Program-made: the position numbers and the translations under genes
Shown here: piece after piece, positions 1 through 8,644 of the stretch
Layout of the letters: each line of letters begins with the position of its first letter
Position numbering within the stretch: position 1 is the first letter of the stretch
The notes under the pieces: model-generated
The model's input: only the letters and a program-made list of their open reading frames with translations
The model's database searches: none
What the model was told of the DNA's origin: nothing
NCBI RefSeq assembly: GCF_004368405.1
Contig: NZ_SBJH01000055.1
Coordinates: 1 to 64,000, forward strand
Origin: Olivibacter sp. XZL3
Lineage (GTDB): Bacteria > Bacteroidota > Bacteroidia > Sphingobacteriales > Sphingobacteriaceae
Direction: 5' to 3'
DNA: 64,000 nucleotides

Positions 1-74
1 CCAAGAGAAATTAACAAAAATGTAAACGGCTCCGAAAAAATAGTGGCCTAGAAACTTGTAATTTATTAGAGTAT

Positions 75-88
75 ATGAAACGTTTCAT
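75..88. promoter_or_regulatory. LacI-family operator-like palindrome
   Basis: ATGAAACGTTTCAT is a perfect 14-bp palindrome with a central CG. That is the usual shape of LacI/GalR-family operators (TGnAAnCGnTTnCA). It lies 59 bp beyond the end of susD, so it probably controls the next gene to the left, outside the window, rather than susCD itself. The regulator is not in view. The function is inferred from shape only. Confidence 0.45.
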
Positions 89-146
89 GTCAAAAAAATT
101 AATTATGTCTCTAAACGGTTTCTGTTTCCTGTTGCGGATTAAAAAG

Positions 147-1790
147 TCAATAGCCGGGGTTCTGTTTAAGTTGGGGGTTCGTGTTCAGTGCTACCCGGGG
201 AATCGGGAACAGCTGTTTTTCGATATTGCCCGTAGCACGATGTGAAAACCATGATTTAGTAGTGAAAGCACCGAAGCGGATCAAATCGGTTCTACGATGG
301 GCTTCCTGATCGAATTCCCATCCTAGCTCATCCAGAAAACGACCGAAGCGGATGTCATTTCCACCTTCTTGTGTACTGCCGTAGCTATCTCTTTGTCCAT
401 AATCGTATCTACTGCCTTGCGCTAGTTCATTGCCGCTGACCACGGCTTTTTCCGGATGTTCGGGAAACGCACGTTGTCGTACATTGGTAACAATTGCTGC
501 GGCTTCATCGGCTCTTCCCAGTCGCAACAGACATTCGGCTTTCATCATAAGCACCTCTGCATAGCGATACACCGGATAGTCGTTGCTCAGCTGAACTGCG
601 GCACCTTGTTTGATTTCAAATTTGCCTAGCCGAAAGCCGTGTATAGCTTCTGATGCATCGATGGAAGGCACTTCATTGATATAATTAAGCGGTTCGCCGG
701 AATAGGCCCCTAATGCGCATAGGAGAATCTGTCCAGAGGCAGTATATTGCTGTCCCTGTATCCAGTTCTGCTTCATGCGTATATCATCTATGTCGTATGA
801 CTGAATAAATTGCGGTACAGCACACATGCCGCCCCAGGGCGCTGTTAAGAGGTTATAAGTGGCTTGGTTTTCGGGAGAGAGGGACTGCATATGGAGATCG
901 AAAGCATTCCATTCATTGGTAAAGTTTTCATCGAGCGGTAATGCAAAAACAATCTCTTTGGAATTTTCATTTTCGGTCAGAAAGACGTTCTTCTGGTCAC
1001 CTTCCAAAATGTATCCTGCGCTTGAATTTATTATAGCGTCACACGCTTCCAGACATTTCTGCCATTGGGCCACACCGCTATAAACTTCAGCGTTAAGATA
1101 GGTCTTTGCCAATAATGTATAGGCAGCCCATTTGTTGAATTTACCGTATGTGCTTGCGTTATTTTCTTCCGTCAATAAGTCGATGTTAGATTCAATTTCG
1201 CTGATTATGAAGTCATATACTTCTTTCCGACTGCTCTGCTCTGGTAAAAATCCTTCCGGAAGGTTGAACTGCGTGACAATTGGAACGTTACCGAACATAT
1301 CGCAAAGGATATAGTAATATGATGCGCGCAAGATTTTTAGTTCTGCAAGAATGGCTTCTTTATTGTCCTGCGCCGGAATAGCATCCGATTCAATCTGATA
1401 AATCAGACGGTTGCAATTGGTGATGCCGGCATAAGTCCGGTTCCAAGCCTGAACCACAATCCCCTCATCGGAAGTCCACTGATGTTGATGTATTCTTTTG
1501 TAAATACCTCCATCTACCCAACCGTTCGGGCGGGCAGGAATCACTTGTTGATCGGCACTGAGTTCCTGTGCCCGCCATACGCCATCCCAATCGAGCAATA
1601 CAAAACGCCAATTGGAGTATGCTGTGCCTACAAGAGAGGTCAGGTCCTCTTCCGTAGGTTGAAATTTATCTGTAATAATTGTAGTATACGAGTCGTCTTT
1701 CAACTTCGTACATGCTAGCACCGTACATAGGGAAAGTCCCAATATCACTGATTTAGCAATTGCGTTGTGTCGTTTCATTTTTGAGGCCAT
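147..1790 (-). CDS. SusD/RagB-family outer-membrane lipoprotein
   Basis: This is the surface glycan- or nutrient-binding partner of the SusC transporter encoded just upstream; SusD proteins form the lid over the SusC barrel and pass ligand into it. The 547-residue protein has a basic start, a hydrophobic stretch and a lipobox-like V-L-A-C ending at Cys27, so it should be lipidated and exported. The middle and C-terminal parts have the helical layout of the RagB/SusD fold, with motifs such as ILRASYYY and YPVYRYAEVLMMKAE and the usual NPGY end. An internal ATG 12 nt downstream (MKRHN) is an equally good start. The gene lies 13 bp after susC and is surely cotranscribed. The substrate cannot be told from the sequence. 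Confidence 0.93.
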   Translation of the reverse strand: MASKMKRHNAIAKSVILGLSLCTVLACTKLKDDSYTTIITDKFQPTEEDLTSLVGTAYSNWRFVLLDWDGVWRAQELSADQQVIPARPNGWVDGGIYKRIHQHQWTSDEGIVVQAWNRTYAGITNCNRLIYQIESDAIPAQDNKEAILAELKILRASYYYILCDMFGNVPIVTQFNLPEGFLPEQSSRKEVYDFIISEIESNIDLLTEENNASTYGKFNKWAAYTLLAKTYLNAEVYSGVAQWQKCLEACDAIINSSAGYILEGDQKNVFLTENENSKEIVFALPLDENFTNEWNAFDLHMQSLSPENQATYNLLTAPWGGMCAVPQFIQSYDIDDIRMKQNWIQGQQYTASGQILLCALGAYSGEPLNYINEVPSIDASEAIHGFRLGKFEIKQGAAVQLSNDYPVYRYAEVLMMKAECLLRLGRADEAAAIVTNVRQRAFPEHPEKAVVSGNELAQGSRYDYGQRDSYGSTQEGGNDIRFGRFLDELGWEFDQEAHRRTDLIRFGAFTTKSWFSHRATGNIEKQLFPIPRVALNTNPQLKQNPGY

Positions 1791-1803
1791 TTAGGGTTAA
1801 AAA

Positions 1804-4800
1804 TTAAAAACTTATATTCACCCCGAGGGTAAACGTCCGCGTTGTTGGATATTTATCACGATCGTCATTGCCTGGGTCGAGCCCCAGACGATTTACTTCG
1901 GGATCAATTCCTTGGTATCCCGTTATGATGAAGGTGTTGAGCGACGCGGCATAAATACGGGCCCCCTTGATCACTTTATTTTTGATATTGTCGAAAGTAT
2001 ATCCCAAGGTGATATTATCGATTTTCCAATGATCTCCGTTTTCTACATAATAGCTATTGTATTCCAAGGGTGCTGATAATAGAGATTTACCGAAAACGGG
2101 TTCCTCTGAAGACGCCAGACGATTGTAGTTCTGAAGGGTTGGGTTTTCCAGATACATGCGTTGAAAGTTCAATATCTGATAATCAAAGGCGCCCCGCATG
2201 GTGACGGAAAGATCTAGATTCTTGTAACGGAAGTTGTTGTTCCAGCCGGCATAATACTTCGGTAAGCCATTACCTAGCACTTTTTTCTCTTCAAAGCTAT
2301 GGTTAAAGTCGTCATAGGGAATAGGGCTACCATCGGCTCCTTCGTATATCCATTTACCGGACTCATCGATATCTATTACTTTGAATCCGTAAAAATCGCC
2401 TATTTGTTGACCGATGTAGACGATATGGGTGAAGGTTTGAATCGGTTCCCCTGTAGAACCTGCCGTAAAGTAATTATTGGTAGTTTGATATAGCTCGTTG
2501 GAAAGGCTGATCAACTTGTTTTTATTGGTGGAAAACAGAAAGCTGGTATTCCATTCGAAATCGTCACGACGAATCGGAACAAGATTCAGATTTACCTCTA
2601 GACCATTGTTACGCATGGTACCGACATTGGCGCGGGTAGTGGTGACCAAATTAGGGGGGCTGGGTACTTGGTAATCATATAGTAAACCTTTGATATCCCG
2701 TATGTAATAATCTACATTTCCACTGATACGGCCTTTCAGCATGCTGAAATCCAAACCGAAATTACTTTCATGTTTTTCCTCCCATCGTATGTATGGGTTG
2801 GGATTGGTGGTGGGACCCAACGATTGTACCCATCGGCCATTGGAATAGATATAGCCGCCATAACCGAGTTGTGCTTGTGCCAAATAGGGGTTAGAAGTCG
2901 CATTTACGGCCGGCGGATTTCCGGTGACACCATATCCCGCTCTCAACTTTAAGTCGTCAAAAAGAGTTTGATTGGCCATAAATGTCTCGTTCGAAATGCG
3001 CCAACCGCCTGATACAGCAACAAATGTTCCCCATGGGCTTCGGGCTCCCATGAGTTGGCTGGCGCCTTCATGGCGCACACTGGCCAGCAATAGATACTTG
3101 TCCGCATAACTGTAAGTAATCCGTCCGAAAAAGCTGATCAAGTTCGTCGCAAATTTGTCACTCCCAATAGCTCCCTTCCCGTCTTTGATGGCATTGCCAA
3201 GCCCTATATTGTTATAGCCGAATACATCACTTGGAAAGTCCCAGTTTTGGATAAAATTACTTGAGGTTTCATTATCCTGATAACCATAGCCGCCTAAAAT
3301 GTTTCCGCGATGTCGACCGACGGTTTTAGAATACTCGGCCGTTAATTCTACGAGCCGATCGATAGTGAGGCGGTCACCGAGCGAAGCATAAGCATTCCGG
3401 CTATCGCGAATAGTCGATATATGGCGTTTGGTCTCTGCGTAACCGGCAGTTAGATTATCCCGAGAATAAGAAAACAACGCATTCAACTTTAGATCCTGTA
3501 TCGGATTATAGCTAACAGTGGCCGCCATTCTCGAGTTTACCGATCGGGTGAGACCGTCGCTCTCATACAAGCGAGATAAGGGATTTTCATAATTAAAATT
3601 GCTGGGTTGTTCGAACCAATTGCCATTATCGTCATAAATCGGCGAAGTTGGGTTGTAGATAAGTGCTTGGCGATACGTATAACCGTTGAAGGTCCCTCCG
3701 TCCTGTGTTTGGGTGAATTTGTTGGTCTGGTTCAGTAGACTAAGATTGAATCGCAGTTTGTCATCCAACATACTATGATTTATATCGACCCGGCCAGTGA
3801 AGGTTTGATTGTCCGATCGCTTTAATATTCCTTCTAGGTAGCGATAATTTGCTGATGCAAGATAGTTGGTTTTGTTGCTTCCTCCGCGAAAAGTGAGGTT
3901 ATGAATATGGGTTAGCGGTGTTTGCGATATTTCCTTTAACCAGTCGGTCTGGTCGCCGTGATCCCAGGACACCTCGCGTAAGCCAGCGGCGATCTGTCGA
4001 CGGTAGTTGTCTGCGGATAGAAGCTTGGGCTTTCTTAGAACGGTTTGTGTGCTGGCCGATCCCGCATAATCGACCACGTTAACGTCCATTCCCTTTGCTC
4101 TTTTAGTCGTTATAATAATAACGCCGTTGGTTCCCCGCACCCCATAAATGGCCGCCGCAGATCCATCCTTCAATACATCAATGGTTTCTATATCTTCGGG
4201 AGCGACTGTTTTCAAAGTTCCGGGGATACCATCAATAATGACAAGCGGGTCGCTGTTGGCGCCGAAGAGGGTGGTGTTTCCGCGTAGCAATATCTGGCTG
4301 TTGGCGGTGGGGTTTCCGCTGGGTGTTCCAATGCTCAGTCCGGCGACTTTACCCTGTAACAGTTGTCCGGCATCCTGCACAGGAGCCTTGACAAAGTTTT
4401 CGGCGGTTACCGTCGCTACGGAACTTGTAAGGTCGCCTTTTCTTTGCTGTCCATAACCTATGACGACCACTTCGGACAATTGTTCGTTATTCGGGGAAAG
4501 CTGTACATGAATCGTTTGCCGATTATTTACGGGTACTTTTTGAGAATCATAACCGATAAATATGAAAGTAAGGGTGTCGCGGATATCCGCTTTGAGCGTA
4601 AAAATACCATTTTCGGTTGTTGTAGCGCCCCGGCCGGATAACTTTGCGTTTATGGAAACTCCGGCAAGCGGTGAACCCTGTTCGTCTTTTACCGTTCCGC
4701 TGATGTCCAGTAAATTTGTTTGCGCGTTTGTATAAAGCGCTGATAAAAGACTCCATAAAAAGATAACCAAATAGCGATTAATCTTTCTAGTTTTCAAATT

Positions 4801-4812
4801 GCAACTGTTCAT
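1804..4812 (-). CDS. SusC/RagA-family TonB-dependent outer-membrane transporter
   Basis: This protein imports a ligand handed over by SusD, using TonB energy, through a 22-strand barrel (family knowledge). The 1002-residue protein starts with a signal peptide ending near TNAQ. A carboxypeptidase-D regulatory-like domain follows at about 35-115 (ISGTVKDEQGSPLAGV). Next are the SusC signature SEVVVIGYGQQRKGDLT at about 112-130, the plug with DPLVIIDGIPG and IYGVRGTNGVIIITTK, and the barrel ending in the aromatic NISF. It has no STN domain, so it is not the FecA-like type that signals to an anti-sigma factor, and no sigma/anti-sigma pair lies upstream. A promoter candidate about 400 bp upstream would leave a long leader. 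Confidence 0.95.
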   Translation of the reverse strand: MNSCNLKTRKINRYLVIFLWSLLSALYTNAQTNLLDISGTVKDEQGSPLAGVSINAKLSGRGATTTENGIFTLKADIRDTLTFIFIGYDSQKVPVNNRQTIHVQLSPNNEQLSEVVVIGYGQQRKGDLTSSVATVTAENFVKAPVQDAGQLLQGKVAGLSIGTPSGNPTANSQILLRGNTTLFGANSDPLVIIDGIPGTLKTVAPEDIETIDVLKDGSAAAIYGVRGTNGVIIITTKRAKGMDVNVVDYAGSASTQTVLRKPKLLSADNYRRQIAAGLREVSWDHGDQTDWLKEISQTPLTHIHNLTFRGGSNKTNYLASANYRYLEGILKRSDNQTFTGRVDINHSMLDDKLRFNLSLLNQTNKFTQTQDGGTFNGYTYRQALIYNPTSPIYDDNGNWFEQPSNFNYENPLSRLYESDGLTRSVNSRMAATVSYNPIQDLKLNALFSYSRDNLTAGYAETKRHISTIRDSRNAYASLGDRLTIDRLVELTAEYSKTVGRHRGNILGGYGYQDNETSSNFIQNWDFPSDVFGYNNIGLGNAIKDGKGAIGSDKFATNLISFFGRITYSYADKYLLLASVRHEGASQLMGARSPWGTFVAVSGGWRISNETFMANQTLFDDLKLRAGYGVTGNPPAVNATSNPYLAQAQLGYGGYIYSNGRWVQSLGPTTNPNPYIRWEEKHESNFGLDFSMLKGRISGNVDYYIRDIKGLLYDYQVPSPPNLVTTTRANVGTMRNNGLEVNLNLVPIRRDDFEWNTSFLFSTNKNKLISLSNELYQTTNNYFTAGSTGEPIQTFTHIVYIGQQIGDFYGFKVIDIDESGKWIYEGADGSPIPYDDFNHSFEEKKVLGNGLPKYYAGWNNNFRYKNLDLSVTMRGAFDYQILNFQRMYLENPTLQNYNRLASSEEPVFGKSLLSAPLEYNSYYVENGDHWKIDNITLGYTFDNIKNKVIKGARIYAASLNTFIITGYQGIDPEVNRLGLDPGNDDRDKYPTTRTFTLGVNISF

Positions 4813-5467
4813 AATAATGGTTTTATGGTTAGTGTGATGGTGAAAATTAGCTCGCTGTATTTAATTGTGCATTTGACGTTTATTTAAAAAGTTAAAAAAA
4901 TGGTTTTTATCGATGTTCGACAGCTGTATGTCGCTGAGATGATCAAGCTTGGAAAGGGAAGATCTTACAAATTCTTACGTAAAACGGTTTGAATGCTTCT
5001 TTCCGCTTGGCAGATGTCAAGACGCCTTCTCGATATTCCAACTTTCCGAGAGTTGGCTGTTAACACATTTTATGAAAGACTGTCGGCAGACATCGGATAT
5101 TAAGTGTTTATTACACACTTTTTGGAAACGAAAAAAAAAATTGATGTCGGTTAATAATGGCTATGTTCATGGCTTTATGGCTTATAATATTAGTATATCT
5201 ATTGGTTGAGAGCAAATCTAATGAACGGTTAAGTTAAAAGCCAAATAATTTTTTTGTTTTTCTTGCTTTTTTTGACTATTTTAAGTCGCCCGCCGGCAAC
5301 GCTGTTTCGTTTTAGCGGTTCGAGATCCGTCTAGCCAAATGTAACAATGGCGGCCAAATCGAATTTTGAGATGGCTTTAAACCATCCAGTATATAGGTTT
5401 TGGCCCTTTCATGTTGAGCGTGTGCCAGGTTTCCCGCTGTAAACTGTTTCGGTGTTTTTCCAAACTC
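4813..5467. other. Intergenic region: susC leader and promoter
   Basis: This 655-bp gap lies between the histidine kinase and susC, both on the minus strand. It is AT-rich. It holds one good minus-strand promoter candidate (5213-5245), which implies a leader of about 395 nt before the susC start. Two AAACGGTTT-like words occur, at about 4981-4991 and 5222-5231. I see no convincing gene, no intrinsic terminator for the kinase and no recognisable riboswitch. Confidence 0.6.
5213..5245 (-). promoter_or_regulatory. Promoter candidate for susC-susD
   Basis: Read on the minus strand, TTTG (5245-5242) is followed after 21 nt by TAGATTTG (5220-5213). This fits the Bacteroidota -33/-7 consensus TTTG...TAnnTTTG with a spacer 2 nt longer than at the tRNA promoters in this window. 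The spacer contains a GAACGGTTA word that could be an operator. Transcription would start near 5207. Confidence 0.55.
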
Positions 5468-6999
5468 CTATTCCATTGAAGCGTCTATCGGAATCGTAAA
5501 GCAGAATGTGCTTCCGTTTGTACCGTCACTCTCCACCCATATATTGCCGCCATGTTTTTTTATAATTTCTGAAGAAATGTTTAAGCCCAGCCCGACTCCG
5601 GGGATTTTTCGCCGAATGGCGTTGCTTGCCCTGGAAAAAAGCCCAAAAAGCCGCTCCTTTTCGCCAACAGGAATGCCAATGCCGTTATCGCTGATGCATA
5701 CTTGAACAGAGCTGGAATTGTCGGTAACCGATAGTTCGATATGCACGCGCGCGCTTCCAAAACAGTATTTGATGGCATTCCCGATCAGGTTGTTAAGCAC
5801 CTGCTCAATCCGTAGCCGGTCAGCGCTTATATTTCTTCCTACCGAACCGTGTATATGGATCTCGGCGTCAGGATTAATAAGTGTATGATTTTCAATAACT
5901 TCTCGAACCAGTGTATCCATGGAAAACTCCGTGAAGTCAAGGGGATGCGTGCCCGAAGTAACCTTGGAGAGATCGAGCAGTTGATGAACCATATCGTTTA
6001 GCTTGAGAAGCTGTTGTTTGGTTTTTTCCATCGAAGTAGTAGGCGCTGGCGCTAAACTTAAGTGTTCAATCTGTCTTTCAAACAATTGTATATAGCCCCA
6101 AGCTGCCGTGATAGGCGTTTTCAGTTCATGGCTGGCTACGCTAATGAAATTATCTTTCAACGTTTCTAGTTCCTTTTCCTTGGTAATATCTTCGAAAGCC
6201 ATTAACAGCATTTGGGTGTCGCTTTCCACTCGATATAGTTTTCTCGCGTTTAGCAGCATGCTTTTTTTTCCTATTTTTTCAAAATGATGCGTAATTTCAT
6301 AATCCTCAAAATGCGTGTTTTCCGGAATAATGGTCTCCAATAACTGCCGTAAAGCTGGGATATCCCATTGTCGATTGCCTAGCTCATAAATGTAACGCTC
6401 AAGTGTTTCTTCTCGACTGACCTGGAAGGTCCGGTAAAATGCCCTATTGGCTTTGCGTACAATAAGTTTGGCATCAAGTACCAATACGGGCTCCCTCACC
6501 GTGTTGATAATGCTGTCTGCATACGTTAAGTTGCTTTTTAAAAGGTCCTCTTTTTCTTTCTTATGGGTGTAATCACGTAAAATCTTGGTGAATCCCAAAA
6601 GCTTATCCTGCTCATCGTGCAGAGGGAATAACATACCCTGCGCCCAAAACGTTGATCCGTCTTTGCGTATATGATAGCGCTCATCCACTGCTTTTCCTTC
6701 TGACAGGGCGGCGTTGATTTCCTTTTGTGCTTGTTTACTCTTCCTATCTTCGGCGGTGAAAATTATAGCGAAGTGTGTTCCTATTATATCTTGCTCAGTA
6801 TACCCCAAGATTCTTTCGGCGCCGACATTCCATGTATTGATGAGACCCTTTGTGTCTGTTGTGAAAAGGGCATAATCTTCCAGGCTCTCGAATACGTTTT
6901 TATAGAATGAATCGTCCCTTCTGAAAAACTCCTGTTCCCTGCTATCTCTTTTGTTTCTTTTTTTGTCGTACCGGCTTCTCTATCGAACTTATTTTCCAT
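5468..6999 (-). CDS. PAS-PAS sensor histidine kinase, N-terminus out of frame
   Basis: This is a hybrid-less sensor histidine kinase that autophosphorylates on His and presumably signals to an unlinked response regulator. The long frame encodes most of a first PAS domain, a second PAS domain, an H-box (SHELKTPITAAWGY), an N-box (NLIGNAIKY) and G-boxes (DNGIGI, GVGLGL). No transmembrane segment is seen, so it is likely cytoplasmic. The reading frame holding the start of PAS 1 (FYKNVFESLEDYALF, NVGAERILGYT) runs back to a TAG without any ATG, GTG or TTG start. The natural start, ATG at 6999 (MENKFDREAGTTKK), is in another frame. The two meet at seven A (plus strand T, 6958-6964), read as A-AAA-AAA. 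One extra A, or a -1 slip, would give a 510-residue kinase. It could be a real mutation, programmed slippage or a sequencing error. Confidence 0.8.
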
Positions 7000-7128
7000 A
7001 ATATTCAAATGTCTACTATATATAAAAATTCAACATTGCAAATTGTTTAATAAAACAGCGCTTCGATAAGTAAGTGAGAAATAATGGGCAAGCCACGCTA
7101 TGGTGAAGATGGTTTTTAGGCTTAAACG

Positions 7129-7155
7129 AAAAAGGGGAAATCATTTGATTTCCCC
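7129..7155 (-). terminator. Intrinsic terminator after tRNA-Arg
   Basis: A perfect 10-bp stem (GGGGAAATCA paired with TGATTTCCCC, two-base loop) is followed on the minus strand by TTTTT. It lies 7 bp beyond the tRNA 3' end. Confidence 0.85.
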
Positions 7156-7161
7156 TTTAAG

Positions 7162-7235
7162 TGCACTTGAAGGGAGTCGAACCCCTAACCTCCTGATCCG
7201 TAGTCAGGTGCTCTATCCAATTAAGCTACAAGTGC
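7162..7235 (-). tRNA. tRNA-Arg (anticodon ACG)
   Basis: A complete cloverleaf can be drawn. The acceptor stem is GCACTTG/CAAGTGC, the D arm is GCTTAATTGGATAGAGC, and the anticodon stem CCTGA/TCAGG has loop CTACGGA, giving anticodon ACG (read as ICG, Arg CGN codons). The T arm is AGGGG-TTCGACT-CCCTT and the discriminator base is A. The 3' CCA is not encoded. It has its own promoter and terminator and so is a single-gene unit. Confidence 0.97.
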
Positions 7236-7251
7236 GTTCCGAATTGGAATG

Positions 7252-7282
7252 CAAAGATATAAACGATTATTAAAAATCCAAA
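7252..7282 (-). promoter_or_regulatory. Promoter of tRNA-Arg
   Basis: On the minus strand TTTG (7282-7279), a 19-nt spacer and TATCTTTG (7259-7252) form an exact match to the Bacteroidota housekeeping consensus. The predicted start is about 10 nt before the tRNA. Confidence 0.85.
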
Positions 7283-7480
7283 ATAATCGCACAAAAATAG
7301 TAATCAGGTTTTTTGCTTTTACCTTAAAGCCCTGAGTACGTGGTTAAAAAAAATAGCGATAATGGTTCCTCCAGCAGGTGATTTTCGGCCCTAAGCGTTA
7401 GTGGCAGGTCCTGGCATAGAATATGCAGCCTAAATGTTTATTTTGACCAAACTTATCGCTAGTTTTGAAGTTAAAAGAAC

Positions 7481-8308
7481 ATGTACAACAACTTTCCTTT
7501 GCAAAGAAAAAAAATACGTGTTGGCGATATCAGCATTTCTTATTTGCTAAAAGATGAAGTTCGGCCCCATAAAACAGTCATCTTTATCCACGGATTTCCT
7601 TTTAGTAAAAACATGTGGCATTATCAGCTTGAGGCACTTCCCAATGGAATAAGAGGCATTGCTGTTGATGTGCGGGGCCACGGTGGAAGTACCAGCGGGC
7701 ATGGTTATTTTAGCATAGACGTCTTCGCACGCGATTTAATTGCTTTTATAGAAAAACTAGGATTGACAAAAGTGGTGCTTTGCGGTATTTCCATGGGTGG
7801 TTACATCGCATTGCGCGCCCTACAGATAGCTCCCTCTCGTTTTTATGGGATGGTATTGGCGGATACCAATGCTGAAGCCGACTCAAATGAGGCCAAGATC
7901 AAGCGTTTTGACACCATACAGTCGGTATTGAAATATGGCAGACGAACGTTTGCTATCGGTTTTGTGAAAAATGTTTTTTCTGCGTCGAGTTTGCTTAGCC
8001 GACCGGAGGAGGTGGAGCTGATTCGTAGCAGTATCCGTAGAAACGACGTGCGCAGTATTTGTGCGACACTGCTGGCCTTGGCTTCAAGGACGGATACAAC
8101 GGATAGCTTAACTTCGATATCTTTCCCCTGTCTGATTATAAGAGGGAGTGAAGACAAACTAATGACGCGCGAACAGGCGAATGCACTAAAGGAGCAAATT
8201 AAATTTGCAGATTTGGAGGAAATCGACCAATGTGGGCATCTTCCGAACCTGGAAGCGCCGGAAAAATTCAATCAGGCTTTAATTCAATACTTAGCCAAGT
8301 TGGCTTAG
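7481..8308 (+). CDS. Alpha/beta-fold hydrolase
   Basis: This 275-residue protein has the alpha/beta hydrolase layout: oxyanion-hole HGFPF after strand 3 (about residues 42-46), nucleophile elbow GISMGG (about 106-111), the acid in GSEDKLM (about 226-232), and the catalytic His in CGHLPNLE near the C-terminus (about 254). There is no signal peptide, so it should be cytoplasmic. Relatives include esterases, 3-oxoadipate enol-lactonases and haloperoxidase-like enzymes; the substrate cannot be predicted. It is a single-gene unit, convergent with the small 62-residue gene that follows. Confidence 0.9.
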   Translation: MYNNFPLQRKKIRVGDISISYLLKDEVRPHKTVIFIHGFPFSKNMWHYQLEALPNGIRGIAVDVRGHGGSTSGHGYFSIDVFARDLIAFIEKLGLTKVVLCGISMGGYIALRALQIAPSRFYGMVLADTNAEADSNEAKIKRFDTIQSVLKYGRRTFAIGFVKNVFSASSLLSRPEEVELIRSSIRRNDVRSICATLLALASRTDTTDSLTSISFPCLIIRGSEDKLMTREQANALKEQIKFADLEEIDQCGHLPNLEAPEKFNQALIQYLAKLA

Positions 8309-8493
8309 TTATGTGTATTGTGCTTTGTAGGCGGCTGTTCGCTGTATTTTCTCTTTTCCGCCGGGTTTTGAAGAGTAGCGGGCTCCTCTTTGTACTGAGA
8401 GTCGTGCTTCTTCTTTACTACTTTATTGTCCTCTGGCGTAGATTCATCAGAATCGACGGGCTCGAATTTGCTGGTGTCTTTATCTTTTTTCAT
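8305..8493 (-). CDS. Small charged, probably disordered protein
   Basis: This 62-codon frame encodes a very hydrophilic protein rich in Lys, Glu, Asp, Pro and Asn (MKKDKDTSKFEPVDSDE at the start), with no hydrophobic core and no Cys. Such composition suggests a disordered protein. Its stop overlaps the end of the hydrolase gene by 4 bp in convergent orientation. The amino-acid content looks protein-like rather than like an antisense shadow, and it fills an otherwise empty gap. I do not recognise a family, and it may not be a real gene. Confidence 0.45.
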   Translation of the reverse strand: MKKDKDTSKFEPVDSDESTPEDNKVVKKKHDSQYKEEPATLQNPAEKRKYSEQPPTKHNTHN

Positions 8494-8612
8494 TTTGGAA
8501 TAAATGTTTTTCTTAGCGCGGAAACCTAGCGGTGGTTTTATCCCACGTACTATTTACGTTGATTTAACAGGAAAACCTATTGATTTGTTTTATCGGCTTG
8601 GGCATTTATCCG

Positions 8613-8620
8613 TAGATTTG
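8613..8620 (+). promoter_or_regulatory. -7 element candidate for gap
   Basis: TAGATTTG matches the -7 consensus 24 bp before the gap start codon. The best TTTG upstream (8584-8587) is 25 nt away, longer than the 19-21 nt seen elsewhere, so the -33 assignment is weak. Confidence 0.4.
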
Positions 8621-8644
8621 CCGTTTGCTAATATATAAAAACAG

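Larger units (their letters stand above)
7000..7480. other. Intergenic region with tRNA-Arg
   Basis: This 481-bp gap holds tRNA-Arg(ACG), its promoter and its terminator, listed separately. From about 7290 to 7460 I see nothing strong. A TAGTTTTG word at 7460-7467 resembles a -7 element for the hydrolase gene, but it lacks a -33 element and lies only 13 bp before the start codon. Confidence 0.6.

Noticed and set aside
4949-5209. An 86-codon plus-strand frame in the susC upstream gap
   Set aside because: No recognisable domain, odd composition, and it covers the susC leader; it fits chance in an AT-rich gap better than a gene.
6784-7008. A separate 74-codon gene upstream of the histidine kinase
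   Set aside because: Its first codons are the kinase's own N-terminus; the rest is the kinase PAS region in the wrong frame, so it is part of the frameshifted gene.
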